Shown here: positions 24,440-34,384 of the stretch, piece by piece
Position numbering within the stretch: position 1 is the first letter of the stretch
Layout of the letters: each line of letters opens with the position of its first letter
Source: Enterococcus dongliensis
GTDB taxonomy: Bacteria > Bacillota > Bacilli > Lactobacillales > Enterococcaceae
Direction: 5' to 3'
Assembly: GCF_005405225.1 (NCBI RefSeq)
Contig: NZ_BJDQ01000012.1
Coordinates: 1 to 61,553, forward strand
Length of the DNA stretch: 61,553 bases
The notes under the pieces: model-generated
Told to the model about the DNA's origin: nothing
What the model saw: the letters and a program-made list of their open reading frames with translations, nothing else
Databases searched by the model: none
Translations under genes and position numbers: made by a program

Positions 24440-25816
24440 CTATAAAAAAATCTCCTGTAAACTTTCTTGAATCAGTGAATATTCTTCGGGTGCGATTGTT
24501 CGCAAGTCCAAGAAATTACAGTCATTTTTTATCCGGGTAATAATCGGTGTAGCTGATAGGCGTAATTTTTCTTGTAAAGCATCTGCAGAAAAATGTTCAC
24601 CGCTCAACACAACAGCATATGTCGGTAGTAAATGTTCTGGATAAGAGCCACCGCCGATTTTACTGCTGTCTTTTTCGATTGCCACATTTAAGCCGCTGAT
24701 CGGACGCAACCGTTCCGCAAGTTCATTGGCTTTATCTAAACACTCTGACTCACTTAGGCCGATCATGTGTAGTGTAGGAACAGCTTCCACTGCTTCTTTT
24801 TCATCAAGATATAAAGACAATGTCGCTTCCAATGTACTCAATGTCATCTTGTCAATCCGCAAAGCTCGCAACAATTGATTCTTCTTCATCTTTTCGATGT
24901 ATTCACTTTTACCGACAATAATCCCCGCTTGCGGACCACCTAGCAATTTATCGCCGCTAAAAGTAACAATATCACAGCCCTGATCCAAAACTTCTTTGAC
25001 GGTCGGTTCATACGGCAGGCCAAAAGGACGCATGTCGAGTAACAAGCCGCTACCTAGATCATTAATCAATGGTAGATGATGTTGGTGGGCCAACTCAGCC
25101 AAGTCGCTTAATTCGGGACTTTCAGTAAAACCAACGATTCGATAGTTACTTGTATGCACTTTTAAAACTGCACCGGTCTCTTCTGTCAACGCTCGTTCAT
25201 AATCGATCAAATGAGTTTTATTCGTTGTCCCAACTTCTACGATTTTCCCACCACTTGAAGTGATGACGTCTGGAATCCGAAATGCGCCCCCAATCTCTAC
25301 TAATTCACCTCGAGAGACTAAGACTTCTTTTTCTTGAGTCAATGTACTCAAAACCAATAAGACTGCTGCAGCATTATTATTTACGACTAAAACATCTTCT
25401 GCCCCTGTGAGTTTCTTCACGATTGAGACCAGATGGCTGTAACGTGATCCCCGCTTCCCGTTTTCTAAATCAAATTCCAAATTTGAGTAATGAAAACTAG
25501 TCGCTAGTAATTGTTCTTGGACCTTTGGACTCAATGAAGAACGTCCAAGATTCGTGTGAATCACTGTTCCCGTTCCATTGACCACTTGTCGCAATGAAAA
25601 TTGCTTTTCTTCTAATTGTTTATGAACCAATGCCAAGACCGCTGCTTGATCAATCATTGTTTGCCGTGTACCTGCTACAACTTCTTTGCGAAGGGCAGCT
25701 AAGACTTGCTGGATGGTCTCCTTTGCTTTTCCATGTGGATAATTAGAATCGATTTGTTTCAACAGCGTATCCACCGAAGGTAAGTTCGCTAAAATTTGTT
25801 GAATCTCTTTTGACAT
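24440..25816 (-). CDS. selA: L-seryl-tRNA(Sec) selenium transferase
   Basis: This 458-residue PLP enzyme converts Ser-tRNA(Sec) to Sec-tRNA(Sec) using selenophosphate, as a decamer. The N-terminal helical domain (1-75) binds the tRNA. Then come the conserved VNGTGTVIHTNLGRS region, NNNAAAVLLVL, and the PLP lysine in TFSGDKLLGGPQAGII. Length is normal. The ATG follows GGGGG at good distance and 15 bases after the desulfurase stop codon, so it is part of the selD-selA operon. Together with selB, selC and selD it completes the Sec pathway. Confidence 0.97.
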   Translation of the reverse strand: MSKEIQQILANLPSVDTLLKQIDSNYPHGKAKETIQQVLAALRKEVVAGTRQTMIDQAAVLALVHKQLEEKQFSLRQVVNGTGTVIHTNLGRSSLSPKVQEQLLATSFHYSNLEFDLENGKRGSRYSHLVSIVKKLTGAEDVLVVNNNAAAVLLVLSTLTQEKEVLVSRGELVEIGGAFRIPDVITSSGGKIVEVGTTNKTHLIDYERALTEETGAVLKVHTSNYRIVGFTESPELSDLAELAHQHHLPLINDLGSGLLLDMRPFGLPYEPTVKEVLDQGCDIVTFSGDKLLGGPQAGIIVGKSEYIEKMKKNQLLRALRIDKMTLSTLEATLSLYLDEKEAVEAVPTLHMIGLSESECLDKANELAERLRPISGLNVAIEKDSSKIGGGSYPEHLLPTYAVVLSGEHFSADALQEKLRLSATPIITRIKNDCNFLDLRTIAPEEYSLIQESLQEIFL

Positions 25817-25831
25817 AATCCCCCTACTTTC

Positions 25832-26956
25832 TTAACGTGACGCCAACTCTTGTAATGCTTCTAAGACTTGATCAATCTCAGCCTTAGTAGTAAAACTGGA
25901 AAGCGACAAACGGACTGTTCCGCGATCAGCAGTTCCTAACGCTTCATGCATCAATGGCGCACAATGATAGCCAGGTCGAGTAGCTATTTGATAGTCTTCC
26001 CATAAAAGTTCACTGACGACAGCTGATTCAGCATCTTTAATGTTGATGGAAAAAACTGCTACCCGCGGACTAGTAAAGTCACCATAGATTGTTACTCCAG
26101 CAATTTTTTGTAATTCTTGATAAAAATAAGACCCCAAATCAATCTCTGAATGTTGTTCTTGCACCCATTGGATACCAGCTGCAAGTCCTGCCAATCCTGG
26201 AATATTCAACGTGCCGGCTTCTAACAAAGTCGGCAATTCTTTAGGTTGGACTTTAGAAAAAGATTGCATCCCATCGCCGCCAGTGATGACTGGCTCGATC
26301 GGTAGGTTCTTTTGCAGGCAAACACCGCCTGTCCCTTGTGGACCATATAAGGATTTGTGACCAGTAAAACAAACTGCTGCGACCTTCCCATCACTAAGAT
26401 CAATGGGAACAACTCCTGCTGTTTGTGAAGCATCGATAATCAAGTATACTCCTTGTTTGTCACAAAAATCTTTGACCCATTCAAGATCTAAACGATTGCC
26501 GGTTACATTACTGGCATGATTACAAATCACCGCTTTTGTTTCTGGACGGATTTTTTGGGTGAATTGTTCATAATCTAAGCGCCCAGTTACAGCCTCACTA
26601 GTCACCACATCAAAACTTGCACCTTGGGCTTCCAATTGATACAACGGGCGCAAAACTGAATTATGCTCCCAATCCGTTGTAATCACATGATCTCCCGGCT
26701 GGATCAATCCCTTTAAAACTTCATTCAAAGCAACCGTTGCATTGTTAGTAAAAGCGACTTCATAATGGTGATCGGCTTTAAACAAGTCTTTAATTTTTTT
26801 ACGAGCCGTTTCTGCTACGCGAAAACCAGCTAACGAATAGCCATGAGCTCCACGTGATGGATTGCCATACGCACCTTGTAAAATATGTGCTACTGCTTCG
26901 GCTACACTTGCCGGTTTCTGGGCAGTCGTAGCGGCATTATCCAAATAAATCCCCAT
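25832..26956 (-). CDS. Cysteine desulfurase family protein (EF2568-like)
   Basis: This 374-residue class V PLP enzyme has YLDNAATT at the N-terminus, the PLP lysine in CFTGHKSLYGPQGTG and the catalytic Cys in TRPGYHCAPLMHEALG. It belongs to the NifS/SufS-related group (TIGR01977, named after E. faecalis EF2568) found in selenium gene clusters of Firmicutes. It probably frees selenium from selenocysteine or otherwise supplies Se(0) to SelD. It lies between selB and selA in the same operon. Selenium versus sulfur preference cannot be read from the sequence. Confidence 0.9.
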   Translation of the reverse strand: MGIYLDNAATTAQKPASVAEAVAHILQGAYGNPSRGAHGYSLAGFRVAETARKKIKDLFKADHHYEVAFTNNATVALNEVLKGLIQPGDHVITTDWEHNSVLRPLYQLEAQGASFDVVTSEAVTGRLDYEQFTQKIRPETKAVICNHASNVTGNRLDLEWVKDFCDKQGVYLIIDASQTAGVVPIDLSDGKVAAVCFTGHKSLYGPQGTGGVCLQKNLPIEPVITGGDGMQSFSKVQPKELPTLLEAGTLNIPGLAGLAAGIQWVQEQHSEIDLGSYFYQELQKIAGVTIYGDFTSPRVAVFSINIKDAESAVVSELLWEDYQIATRPGYHCAPLMHEALGTADRGTVRLSLSSFTTKAEIDQVLEALQELASR

Positions 26957-27012
26957 CTATGATCCTTCTCTCTTCAGTTATATCTTTTTTGTCTAATAAA
27001 ATAGTTATGAAA

Positions 27013-28899
27013 TCAACTCATTTTACCTAATACGCGATAATTTTCCACGCGTTTTGTGATTTCTTGCTTGTCCATGTATTCTAAGATCAGCATTGATGAT
27101 TTTCGACTAGACTTCGTTAAGTCACGGAAATCACCTAAAGTCATTTGGTTATTTTCCGTGATATATTCACGGATTAAATTCACTGCTTGATCAAAAATTT
27201 TGCCTAACAAGACATATTCATGCGTCAAAAAGACCACTGAGTCGCCATTTAATGCTTCCAAAACCTCTTCTGCATTTTTATCCAGCTCAAATAATTCTTC
27301 CTTTTTAGCCGGTGTATACCCATTTTTAGCAAGTGTCTGTTCGATTTTTTCCTTGGCGATTTGTTGGTATTTATTGAAAGACACGTTGAAATCTACTAAA
27401 GCCAATTTGTCGTTAGCTTCTTTGACTAGCGTTTCTTTCATCAAAGCAATCAATGCAGAAATTTCTTTTTCAGCTAAGATCCCTCGCATACGAGAACGAA
27501 ACTCTTCTAACGGCATCCCAAAACGCAAGCGATATTGTTTATGGTACACTGACAAGATTTCCGTGGCACGATCAGCTAATTTTTGATAGCTGGCCTGAGC
27601 CAAATAGCCGGCTTTTGTTTTGATTACACGACCTTCGGCTTCCATTTCGACTAAGATTGGTTGCAACTCTTCTTTGGCCACTCCTAAATATTCCAGTAAT
27701 GCCTTTTCATTGGTAAAAGGTTGTTTTTTGTTGATTAAGAAATCGGTGATTAATTCGTCTAAACTTCCTTCTTCTTTGGCTTTTAGACTTTCAAGAATCT
27801 CAACTTTAAAACGGCGATGTTTATGCGGTGCAGCATCTAAGACCTCTCCGCCAGCAATGGTCTGCATAGGAGAATACGAGCGTAAAATAAACCGATCCCG
27901 CTCTTTAACTGCAACTTGTTCTTCTAACCGTAATTGTAAAAAGCCTTCTTCCCCTGGTCCAATCCAATCAATACCTAAAGGAACTGTACGAGCCATAACT
28001 TCACGCGTACCGATCAATAAGCGAACACGATCCCACAGACCGATTCCGCCAACAACTTCTGGTAAACAAGTAACTTTCACATCCAACATCCAAGTATCTT
28101 CCAACTTCTCTGAGACTGATAACACATCGCCGCGTTTGATATCATCCGTAGCGATATTTGCTAGATTCAAAGCTGTACGCTGACCAGATTGTGCATTTTT
28201 CACATCAGTTTCATGGACTTGGATATTTCTTACCCGTGTCTTCTTTTCACTCGGATAAAGATACAGATCATCTCCGATATTGATGGAACCATCTAATAAC
28301 GTTCCCGTTACTACCGTACCAAATCCTTTTACACTAAAGACACGGTCTACATTCAAGCGAGCCAACCCACTTTCAGAACGTTCTTGCACTTCTTCTGAAC
28401 GGGCTTGAATCTTTGTCAATAATTCTTTGATTCCTGTACCTGTCACCGCATCTGTTTCGATCAATTCAGCATCCGCCAATGGAGTATCTGCTAATTGATC
28501 ACGGATATCCTCAATCACTAATTCTTTTAACTCTGGATCGACAGTATCGACCTTAGTTAACACAATCAAAAAATCTCGGATTCCTAATAACGTCAAAATA
28601 TCAATGTGTTCTTTCGTCTGGGGCATGATCCCTTCTGCGGCATCGATCACAAGCAAGACTAAATTAATCCCAGGCAATCCAGCGACCATATTTTTAATAA
28701 ATTTTTCGTGTCCTGGTACGTCTACGATCCCAACACGTTTGTTGTTCGGCAAGTCTAAATAGGCAAAACCTAAATTGATCGACATTCCGCGTTTTTTTTC
28801 TTCCTTTGTTGTGTCTGTCTCAATTCCAGTCAATGCCTTGATCAAAGTCGTTTTTCCATGATCGATATGCCCTGCTGTCCCAATCACAATATTTGCCAT
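27013..28899 (-). CDS. selB: Selenocysteine-specific elongation factor
   Basis: This 628-residue protein has an EF-Tu-like GTPase domain (G1 GTAGHIDHGKTT, G3 DVPGHEKF, G4 TKVD), two beta barrels, and a C-terminal array of winged helices (about 375-628) that binds the SECIS hairpin in the mRNA. It carries Sec-tRNA(Sec) to UGA codons just ahead of a SECIS. Length and domain order match the family. It overlaps nothing and starts one base after DUF3343 ends. Its clients in this window are prdB and prdC. Confidence 0.97.
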   Translation of the reverse strand: MANIVIGTAGHIDHGKTTLIKALTGIETDTTKEEKKRGMSINLGFAYLDLPNNKRVGIVDVPGHEKFIKNMVAGLPGINLVLLVIDAAEGIMPQTKEHIDILTLLGIRDFLIVLTKVDTVDPELKELVIEDIRDQLADTPLADAELIETDAVTGTGIKELLTKIQARSEEVQERSESGLARLNVDRVFSVKGFGTVVTGTLLDGSINIGDDLYLYPSEKKTRVRNIQVHETDVKNAQSGQRTALNLANIATDDIKRGDVLSVSEKLEDTWMLDVKVTCLPEVVGGIGLWDRVRLLIGTREVMARTVPLGIDWIGPGEEGFLQLRLEEQVAVKERDRFILRSYSPMQTIAGGEVLDAAPHKHRRFKVEILESLKAKEEGSLDELITDFLINKKQPFTNEKALLEYLGVAKEELQPILVEMEAEGRVIKTKAGYLAQASYQKLADRATEILSVYHKQYRLRFGMPLEEFRSRMRGILAEKEISALIALMKETLVKEANDKLALVDFNVSFNKYQQIAKEKIEQTLAKNGYTPAKKEELFELDKNAEEVLEALNGDSVVFLTHEYVLLGKIFDQAVNLIREYITENNQMTLGDFRDLTKSSRKSSMLILEYMDKQEITKRVENYRVLGKMS

Positions 28900-29166
28900 C
28901 TATTTTTCCTTTCTTATGCTGTATTCTGTCTTTAGACCATCACGAGTCCCATGATAAAACCCTTCTGAAGCAATCTCTGCACTAGCAAGCAATGAAATTA
29001 AGGCATCTTCTTCTGCTAGTGGATATTTCAAAGAAAAGCCACAACTAGCATGAATCTTTTCCGGTGTGGGAATGATTCGAACAGCAAGTTGGGCTTCCTT
29101 TGCGATTTCTTCAGCTTTCATGGCTTCTCGGGTTGAATAAAACAAAGCAACCCCGTATGTTTGCAT
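28900..29166 (-). CDS. DUF3343 protein of selenium clusters
   Basis: This 88-residue protein (MQTYGVALFYSTREAMKAEE...) fits DUF3343, a ferredoxin-like small protein with one conserved Cys in HASCGFSLKYP, found with yedF and selD in Firmicutes and thought to take part in selenium donation. The 3' end abuts the selB start. The exact role is unknown; a persulfide- or perselenide-carrying Cys is plausible. Confidence 0.85.
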   Translation of the reverse strand: MQTYGVALFYSTREAMKAEEIAKEAQLAVRIIPTPEKIHASCGFSLKYPLAEEDALISLLASAEIASEGFYHGTRDGLKTEYSIRKEK

Positions 29167-29179
29167 AAAAACTGCTCCT

Positions 29180-29770
29180 TTATGGTTTCACGATTTTTGG
29201 TGCTTGACGCATCATTTCTACGATACGATACATGTTAGTAACTTCTCCTACAGCAGCTGTCAATTCATAAAAATTCAAACAAGCGCCACAAGCGTAGATT
29301 TCCACGCCTTGTTCCGCCATATTTTTTAAGTCTTCTAGTGAATCAGATCCTTCGGCAACTGAATGAACACCACCATTATAAAAAATAATTTTTTTAGGTA
29401 GGACATCTTGTTCAGCAACAGAATAAATGAACCCTTTTAACAAGTTTTTCCCTAATTCATCTGATCCACGACCCATTACATTAGTATCCACTACTACGAT
29501 ATAATCGTCAACCGTCTCTACTGGTTCTGCTACTTGCGGTGCTTCTGTCGTCAGCTCAGTATTCCCTTTTGAAATCACAACAGTATAATGGCTCGGTGCA
29601 TCTTGATTCATTTGATAAAGATGACCCAGTTGTTCCGCCATTTTTTTCAAATTTTGTGTTGCAATCTCATTGTCTACTACTGTTTGGACAACTTTGTGTT
29701 CCCGTAAAGCTTTCTTTGTTTCGATTACAGGTAACGGACACGCCTTGCCTAATGCATCTATCTTAAACAT
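29180..29770 (-). CDS. yedF: Selenium metabolism protein YedF (TusA-like + DsrE-like)
   Basis: This 196-residue two-domain protein has an N-terminal TusA-like sulfur-carrier domain with the Cys-Pro motif (DALGKACPLPVIETKKAL, Cys11) and a C-terminal DsrE-like domain (about 90-196) with cysteines in EIYACGACLNFYEL. It matches the family YedF that accompanies selD and is presumed to carry selenium or sulfur as a per-selenide on cysteine. It is 17 bases from selD and co-transcribed. Function is inferred from gene context in many genomes. Confidence 0.9.
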   Translation of the reverse strand: MFKIDALGKACPLPVIETKKALREHKVVQTVVDNEIATQNLKKMAEQLGHLYQMNQDAPSHYTVVISKGNTELTTEAPQVAEPVETVDDYIVVVDTNVMGRGSDELGKNLLKGFIYSVAEQDVLPKKIIFYNGGVHSVAEGSDSLEDLKNMAEQGVEIYACGACLNFYELTAAVGEVTNMYRIVEMMRQAPKIVKP

Positions 29771-29787
29771 AATTAGTATCCACCTTT

Positions 29788-30810
29788 CTAATAAACGATC
29801 AATTCTGTGTCTTGTTTTTCAATGACCTGTCCAAAATCTTGAGCTGGAATATCAGCCGCTTGCAATTCTTGCAATAGTGTTGATACTTCCTCAGCAGGGA
29901 CACTGACTAACAAACCGCCAGAAGTTTGCGGATCAAATAATAATTCTTCGATCCCAAAATCATCAATTTGAAAATCGATCTTAGCTTCCATATAATTTCG
30001 ATTCCGCTGACCACCAGCCGTTAAAATAAATTCTTTTGCACCTTGGTAAGCTTCTTCAAAATAAGGAAGATTTTTAGATTGAATCTCTGCACTGAAGCGG
30101 TCATTTAACATCTCATGGAGATGCCCAGCTAAACCAAACCCAGTGACATCAGTACAACTATTGATTGGATATTTACGAATGATATCCATTGCGTATTTAT
30201 TCAGTGTCTCCATACTCGTGGTGGCTTTCACAAACGCTTCTTCACTAATTTCTTCTGCGCTATAGCCCACAGTAATGATACTTACTCCTAACGGTTTAGT
30301 TAGAATTAAGTGATCTCCAAGCTGACAAGTATTGTTTTGATAAATCTTATTTGGATCAATCGTTCCTGTGACTGACAAGCCATACTTCACTGACTGATCA
30401 TGGATCGAATGTCCGCCAGCTAAAATCGCTCCAGCTTCTTGTACTTTTTCAGCACCGCCACGTAGAATTTCCTTTAAAATAGATAAATCTTTTTCTTCTG
30501 GAAAGGCAACGATATTCAATGCAGATAATACTTCGCCACCCATCGCGTAAATATCGCTCAATGCATTTGCCGCTGCAATTTTACCGAAAAGATAAGGATC
30601 TGTCACCATCGTTGGGAAAAAATCCAACGTTTGAATGATTGCTAAATCATCACGTAGTTTAATAACAGCTGCATCATCAGTCGAATCAAATCCTACCAAC
30701 AGATTCTCGTTAGTTTCTTTAGGCAGATCCGCTAATAAATCACCTAAATTCCCTGGTCCGATTTTTGCGTTGCAACCACCACAGACAATTAATTGTTGAA
30801 CGGTCTCCAT
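29788..30810 (-). CDS. selD: Selenide, water dikinase (selenophosphate synthetase)
   Basis: This enzyme makes selenophosphate from selenide and ATP. It has the catalytic loop CGGCNAKIGPG with Cys and Lys near the N-terminus (a Cys form, not Sec), then DSTDDAAVIKL, and the AIR-synthase-like fold with TDVTGFGLAGHL and LFDPQTSGGLL. ATG at 30822 is also possible, but it lies only eight bases from the predicted transcription start; the ATG at 30810 has GGTGG five bases before it. First gene of the sel operon. Besides Sec, it could supply a selenium cofactor to molybdenum hydroxylases. Confidence 0.95.
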   Translation of the reverse strand: METVQQLIVCGGCNAKIGPGNLGDLLADLPKETNENLLVGFDSTDDAAVIKLRDDLAIIQTLDFFPTMVTDPYLFGKIAAANALSDIYAMGGEVLSALNIVAFPEEKDLSILKEILRGGAEKVQEAGAILAGGHSIHDQSVKYGLSVTGTIDPNKIYQNNTCQLGDHLILTKPLGVSIITVGYSAEEISEEAFVKATTSMETLNKYAMDIIRKYPINSCTDVTGFGLAGHLHEMLNDRFSAEIQSKNLPYFEEAYQGAKEFILTAGGQRNRNYMEAKIDFQIDDFGIEELLFDPQTSGGLLVSVPAEEVSTLLQELQAADIPAQDFGQVIEKQDTELIVY

Positions 30811-30833
30811 CTGTTCCACCATCTTTCACGTTT

Positions 30834-30842
30834 TCTATTATA
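30834..30842 (-). promoter_or_regulatory. Extended -10 promoter of the sel operon
   Basis: On the minus strand TGTTATAAT (perfect -10 with TG extension; box 30837-30842) lies just before selD. No good -35 is visible, as is common for extended -10 promoters. Confidence 0.55.
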
Positions 30843-31096
30843 ACAGGTTGTTTTTTGTTTCTCTATGTAAATTTTGATCAGGTTTTATGCTTAAATAAAA
30901 ACGATTTCCTTCATTAAATAAAACGATTTTAATACTATGCACATAGTACCACAAATCATCCTGAATGTTTTTATATTCACAAAAAAATTAATGATCTTTT
31001 TAGTTTATTTGACCTATATTGAATCCTCCCTCAATGAACTCGTTACTAATTGAAGATTCAAAACGCATTGACCCATCTAATCAAACAATTTCTCAC

Positions 31097-31129
31097 AAAA
31101 AAACTACTTGCCTTTATTAGACAAGTAGT
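31097..31129 (-). terminator. Terminator of the prd operon
   Basis: On the minus strand CTACTTGTC and GGCAAGTAG pair, followed by seven T residues. It separates the prd from the sel unit. Confidence 0.85.
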
Positions 31130-31142
31130 AGGAGAGAACTTT

Positions 31143-32024
31143 TTAGTCTACAGCAACTGCTGGTTTCCGACTTTTCAAGATATAAGTAATCCCAGTGTAA
31201 ACGATGACAACAATAATGATCCACGTCAAGATGTCTAAGTTTAATCCAGTGACGAATTTTGCAGCAATGATTACCCCAATAATTCCGCCGATTGTAATTG
31301 CTAAACTAACTTTCCGTGCATAATCGCCCTCTTTGACAAAGTTGATACTTGCAACCGGCATCAAGCCAGCACAAGAACCCATCATAACTGGAAAGGCTAC
31401 TAGTGGACTCAACCCTAACATATAAACCATTGCCATACATGGTGCGTATAAACCGACACCAATCGTCATCAAAGCGCCCAAGATAAAGTTAACGACAACA
31501 CCGATTACTAATTTAGCTCCTGTCAAAGCAGTCGCTGTATTTCCTTCACCGAGCATGTTCAACATACCTGTTTGACGAAGTCCCATCAGTACTGCCGTGA
31601 TAATCAATGCCCAACCCATCCAAAATTGAACCTTTTTCTCAGGTAATTTTGTAACGAATTTTGAACCGACAAATGAACCAACGGTTGCAGCAATGATTAA
31701 AGAGAACAAAGTGACTGGAGAAACTTCTACCACTGTCGTAAAGATAAAAGCTTCCACTAACACAGGAATCGCATGAGCGACATTTAGTGTCCCTGGTAAT
31801 AGGCGGTCATGGCCTAACTGTTTCGTAAAATCTAACAACATAGCTGTTGGAGCAAAACTCCCGATCCCCAACGTATCTAAAAAGTCAGTGACAAAGCCGA
31901 TGATTCCAGAAACAAACCAATTCCCTTTGCCCAGATCACTCTTGTGTTTGACTAAGTCACGCCCCATTACAAAAGTGTGCATCAGCATTAAACCAACGTA
32001 AATCACTAATAATAATGTTACCAT
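31143..32024 (-). CDS. TauE/SafE family membrane permease
   Basis: This 293-residue protein has about eight to nine hydrophobic helices in two halves, typical of TauE/SafE (DUF81) transporters, which move sulfonates, sulfite or other small anions. It is the last gene of the prd operon, 18 bases after prdF, and shares its terminator. The context suggests export of a product such as 5-aminovalerate or uptake of a selenium or sulfur anion, but the substrate is unknown. AAGGAGGGAT precedes the ATG. Confidence 0.85.
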   Translation of the reverse strand: MVTLLLVIYVGLMLMHTFVMGRDLVKHKSDLGKGNWFVSGIIGFVTDFLDTLGIGSFAPTAMLLDFTKQLGHDRLLPGTLNVAHAIPVLVEAFIFTTVVEVSPVTLFSLIIAATVGSFVGSKFVTKLPEKKVQFWMGWALIITAVLMGLRQTGMLNMLGEGNTATALTGAKLVIGVVVNFILGALMTIGVGLYAPCMAMVYMLGLSPLVAFPVMMGSCAGLMPVASINFVKEGDYARKVSLAITIGGIIGVIIAAKFVTGLNLDILTWIIIVVIVYTGITYILKSRKPAVAVD

Positions 32025-32042
32025 CTTATCCCTCCTTCATCT

Positions 32043-33059
32043 TTATCCTAAAAGAAACCCTTCTTTCAAGGAATCTTTCGGATCAACTAAAAATGTGTTG
32101 TATCCAGTGACATACGCAGAACCTGTAACGCGAGGAATAATTGCTTTATACCCGCCGACTTCTGCTTCTTCAACGATTTCGCCTTTAAATTTCGTACATA
32201 AAATACTTTCATAAACAAAAGTATCGCCGACTTTCATTTCACCCTTGCCATATAATGTTGCAAGTTTAGCACTTGTTCCAGTTCCACATGGAGAGCGGTC
32301 CACTTGACCGTCACCAAATACAACGACATTTTGATACGTTGCATCTGGACTAGTTGCTGGACCAAAAAATTCAACTAAATCAACTGTTTTAATGTGTTCC
32401 AAAGTTGGATGTTGAATGTCGATCTGCTCATTTACAGCATCACGAATAATCATACCTAGATCGTTGAATTTTGAAGCATTTTCTGGTTTTATTTCTAAAC
32501 CAACTGAAGCTGCTGGTAAGATTGCAAAGAAACTTCCGCCAAAAGAAATGTCCATTGTTAATTCACCAAGTTCAGGGACGTTTACGGTTACATTTTCTTT
32601 ATAAAGGAATGATTCCACATTTTCAAATGAGACAGATTCTGCTGAATAATCTTCATCTAAATGAACTGTTCCGTGAACGATTCCAGCTGGTGTATCTTGA
32701 ACGACTTTCACTTCACGATCGCCTTCTTTTACTTCGACCCATCCTTGCTCAACTGCTGATGACATCGCTGCAATCGTATTATGACCGCACATATTCAAAT
32801 AACCGCCTGAATCCATAAAGACGATTCCATAGTCTGCTTCTTCATGAACCGGTTCAGTAATAAAGGCACCAAACATGTCCCGGTGTCCACGTGGTTCTAG
32901 CATCAACATTTTACGCAAGTCGTCTGCTTCATTTTCTAGGTATGCTCTTTTTTCAGCCATCGTATCACCAGGAAATTTGGGAATACCACCGATAATTAGT
33001 CGAGCGGCTTCACCTGCTGTATGAGTATCGATCGCTGAGATCATTTTTGATGTTTTCAT
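32043..33059 (-). CDS. prdF: Proline racemase
   Basis: This 338-residue cofactor-free racemase interconverts L- and D-proline by a two-base mechanism. One catalytic Cys lies in DSGGYLNMCGHNTIAA and the other in DRSPCGTGTSAKLA. Length fits proline racemase. In Stickland fermenters it supplies D-proline for the reductase. It follows prdE by about 65 bases in the operon, with AAGGAGGG before the ATG. 4-hydroxyproline epimerase belongs to the same superfamily, but the operon context favours proline. Confidence 0.95.
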   Translation of the reverse strand: MKTSKMISAIDTHTAGEAARLIIGGIPKFPGDTMAEKRAYLENEADDLRKMLMLEPRGHRDMFGAFITEPVHEEADYGIVFMDSGGYLNMCGHNTIAAMSSAVEQGWVEVKEGDREVKVVQDTPAGIVHGTVHLDEDYSAESVSFENVESFLYKENVTVNVPELGELTMDISFGGSFFAILPAASVGLEIKPENASKFNDLGMIIRDAVNEQIDIQHPTLEHIKTVDLVEFFGPATSPDATYQNVVVFGDGQVDRSPCGTGTSAKLATLYGKGEMKVGDTFVYESILCTKFKGEIVEEAEVGGYKAIIPRVTGSAYVTGYNTFLVDPKDSLKEGFLLG

Positions 33060-33124
33060 GATTGCCCTCCTTATTTCTTATCTTCATACTATAAAAAATA
33101 ATTCCGTTTGATAATCTTTTATAA

Positions 33125-33604
33125 TCAGCGGAGTTGCTGATTATCTTTTCGCATTTTTAGTTTAATCGACGCAAGTGCTTTTATTGCGTCTTGATGATTG
33201 ATAGTATTTTCACCAACTACTTCTGTTTCGATCCCTTTGACTGATTTATTAAAATCTAAAACATGCTTGGTAAAGTCATTTTCTACTACAAACTTTGCTT
33301 GTGTACCAATAAACTTAAGACCAATCACGCTAATATCTCGACGACCAATTTCTTCTAAGGTATTCGCAAAATCTACGTCTGAATTTCCCCAGCCGTCTGT
33401 TGTGACAATCACACCATTTGTGCGCATGCCTTCCAGCCACGCAGCTGAACGCTGGCCGACTAGATATTTCATCACGTTGCTTTGCGGTGTCCCCACTACT
33501 ACGACTCCTTGAAAGTCGATGTCTGGGTCCTTACTTAGAAGGTCCACGAGCGGATCTTGAAAATGATGTAGTGAAGTTTCTTTTGTTGATGGACCAATCC
33601 CCAT
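33125..33604 (-). CDS. prdE: Proline reductase cluster protein PrdE
   Basis: This 159-residue protein is similar along its whole length to the PrdA C-terminal part: MGIGPSTKETSLHHFQDPLV against CIGPASKETSRHYWREPLV, then VVVVGTPQSN and TTDGWGNSDVDFANTLEEIG. Its start codon falls where PrdA has its cleavage Cys, so it corresponds to the alpha subunit without the pyruvoyl precursor residue. It may form a non-catalytic or maturation partner together with PrdD. GGTGGTGGCG precedes the ATG. Confidence 0.9.
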   Translation of the reverse strand: MGIGPSTKETSLHHFQDPLVDLLSKDPDIDFQGVVVVGTPQSNVMKYLVGQRSAAWLEGMRTNGVIVTTDGWGNSDVDFANTLEEIGRRDISVIGLKFIGTQAKFVVENDFTKHVLDFNKSVKGIETEVVGENTINHQDAIKALASIKLKMRKDNQQLR

Positions 33605-33630
33605 AACGCCACCACCTATCCATTATTCAG

Positions 33631-34368
33631 TTAGACCATGGAACGAATCGCTCCATCGCGATATTCATTCGCTGTTAAAAAGACCGGCATATTATTCATA
33701 TCAATAATTGAACAGCCACCTTTGAAGCCACTTGGTTCATTGGGATAAAGCAACATATCATACATTGCCCCTTGACCAGCTACCTGTTTGACTAAAGTAA
33801 CTTTGGGCTTACCCGGATGAGCATTTTCTTCATAGACATGAGTCTCACAAGCATCTTTTCCTTCTAACATTTTCATCCTATCACGAATTTCTTGAACAAA
33901 CTCATCCACAATCGCAAACATTTTAAGACAAAGTTCACGATTAAAAGGAGTCCCCTTTTTCGCTAAGAGATCTACTAAAATTACGTAATCCTCGGCGCTA
34001 GGCGTCCCTGCTTGATTCAATACTAAATGATCACGCAATACTCCCTCAGAAGAGCCAAATTCATGCATTTGTTCCCCTTCTTCAATCGCTCCAGTCATGA
34101 TGACCGAAACTCCGGTAAGTGTATGCGTGATCCCTGAACCCAACACACCCAACACCTTCGTGGAAATCGGAATGATATCCATGATGGTGTTGGTTTCAAC
34201 ATCATGTTGATGTGGTGGGAGCAATCGAATCGTCAGCTTCTGAATAACGGCGTCTTGGCAGTCAAAGTCTTGCTTGATTTGTAAGCGAGTTGGCTCAATA
34301 TGAAAGTCGCTACCTACAGTGACTTCATTCATATGAAAAACTTTGATCTTTAAAGTTTCGCCTCTCAT
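33631..34368 (-). CDS. prdD: Proline reductase cluster protein PrdD
   Basis: This 245-residue protein aligns with residues of about 190-430 of PrdA (KVFHMNEVTVGSDFHIEPTR; EFGSSEGVLRDHLVLNQAGT; KQVAGQGAMYDMLLYPNEP; ANEYRDGAIRSMV). It ends where PrdA is cleaved. Thus PrdD plus PrdE together look like a split paralogue of PrdA. Its role is not established; it is conserved in prd operons of clostridia. It lies 16 bases after prdB. Confidence 0.9.
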   Translation of the reverse strand: MRGETLKIKVFHMNEVTVGSDFHIEPTRLQIKQDFDCQDAVIQKLTIRLLPPHQHDVETNTIMDIIPISTKVLGVLGSGITHTLTGVSVIMTGAIEEGEQMHEFGSSEGVLRDHLVLNQAGTPSAEDYVILVDLLAKKGTPFNRELCLKMFAIVDEFVQEIRDRMKMLEGKDACETHVYEENAHPGKPKVTLVKQVAGQGAMYDMLLYPNEPSGFKGGCSIIDMNNMPVFLTANEYRDGAIRSMV

Positions 34369-34384
34369 TATTCACACCTACTTT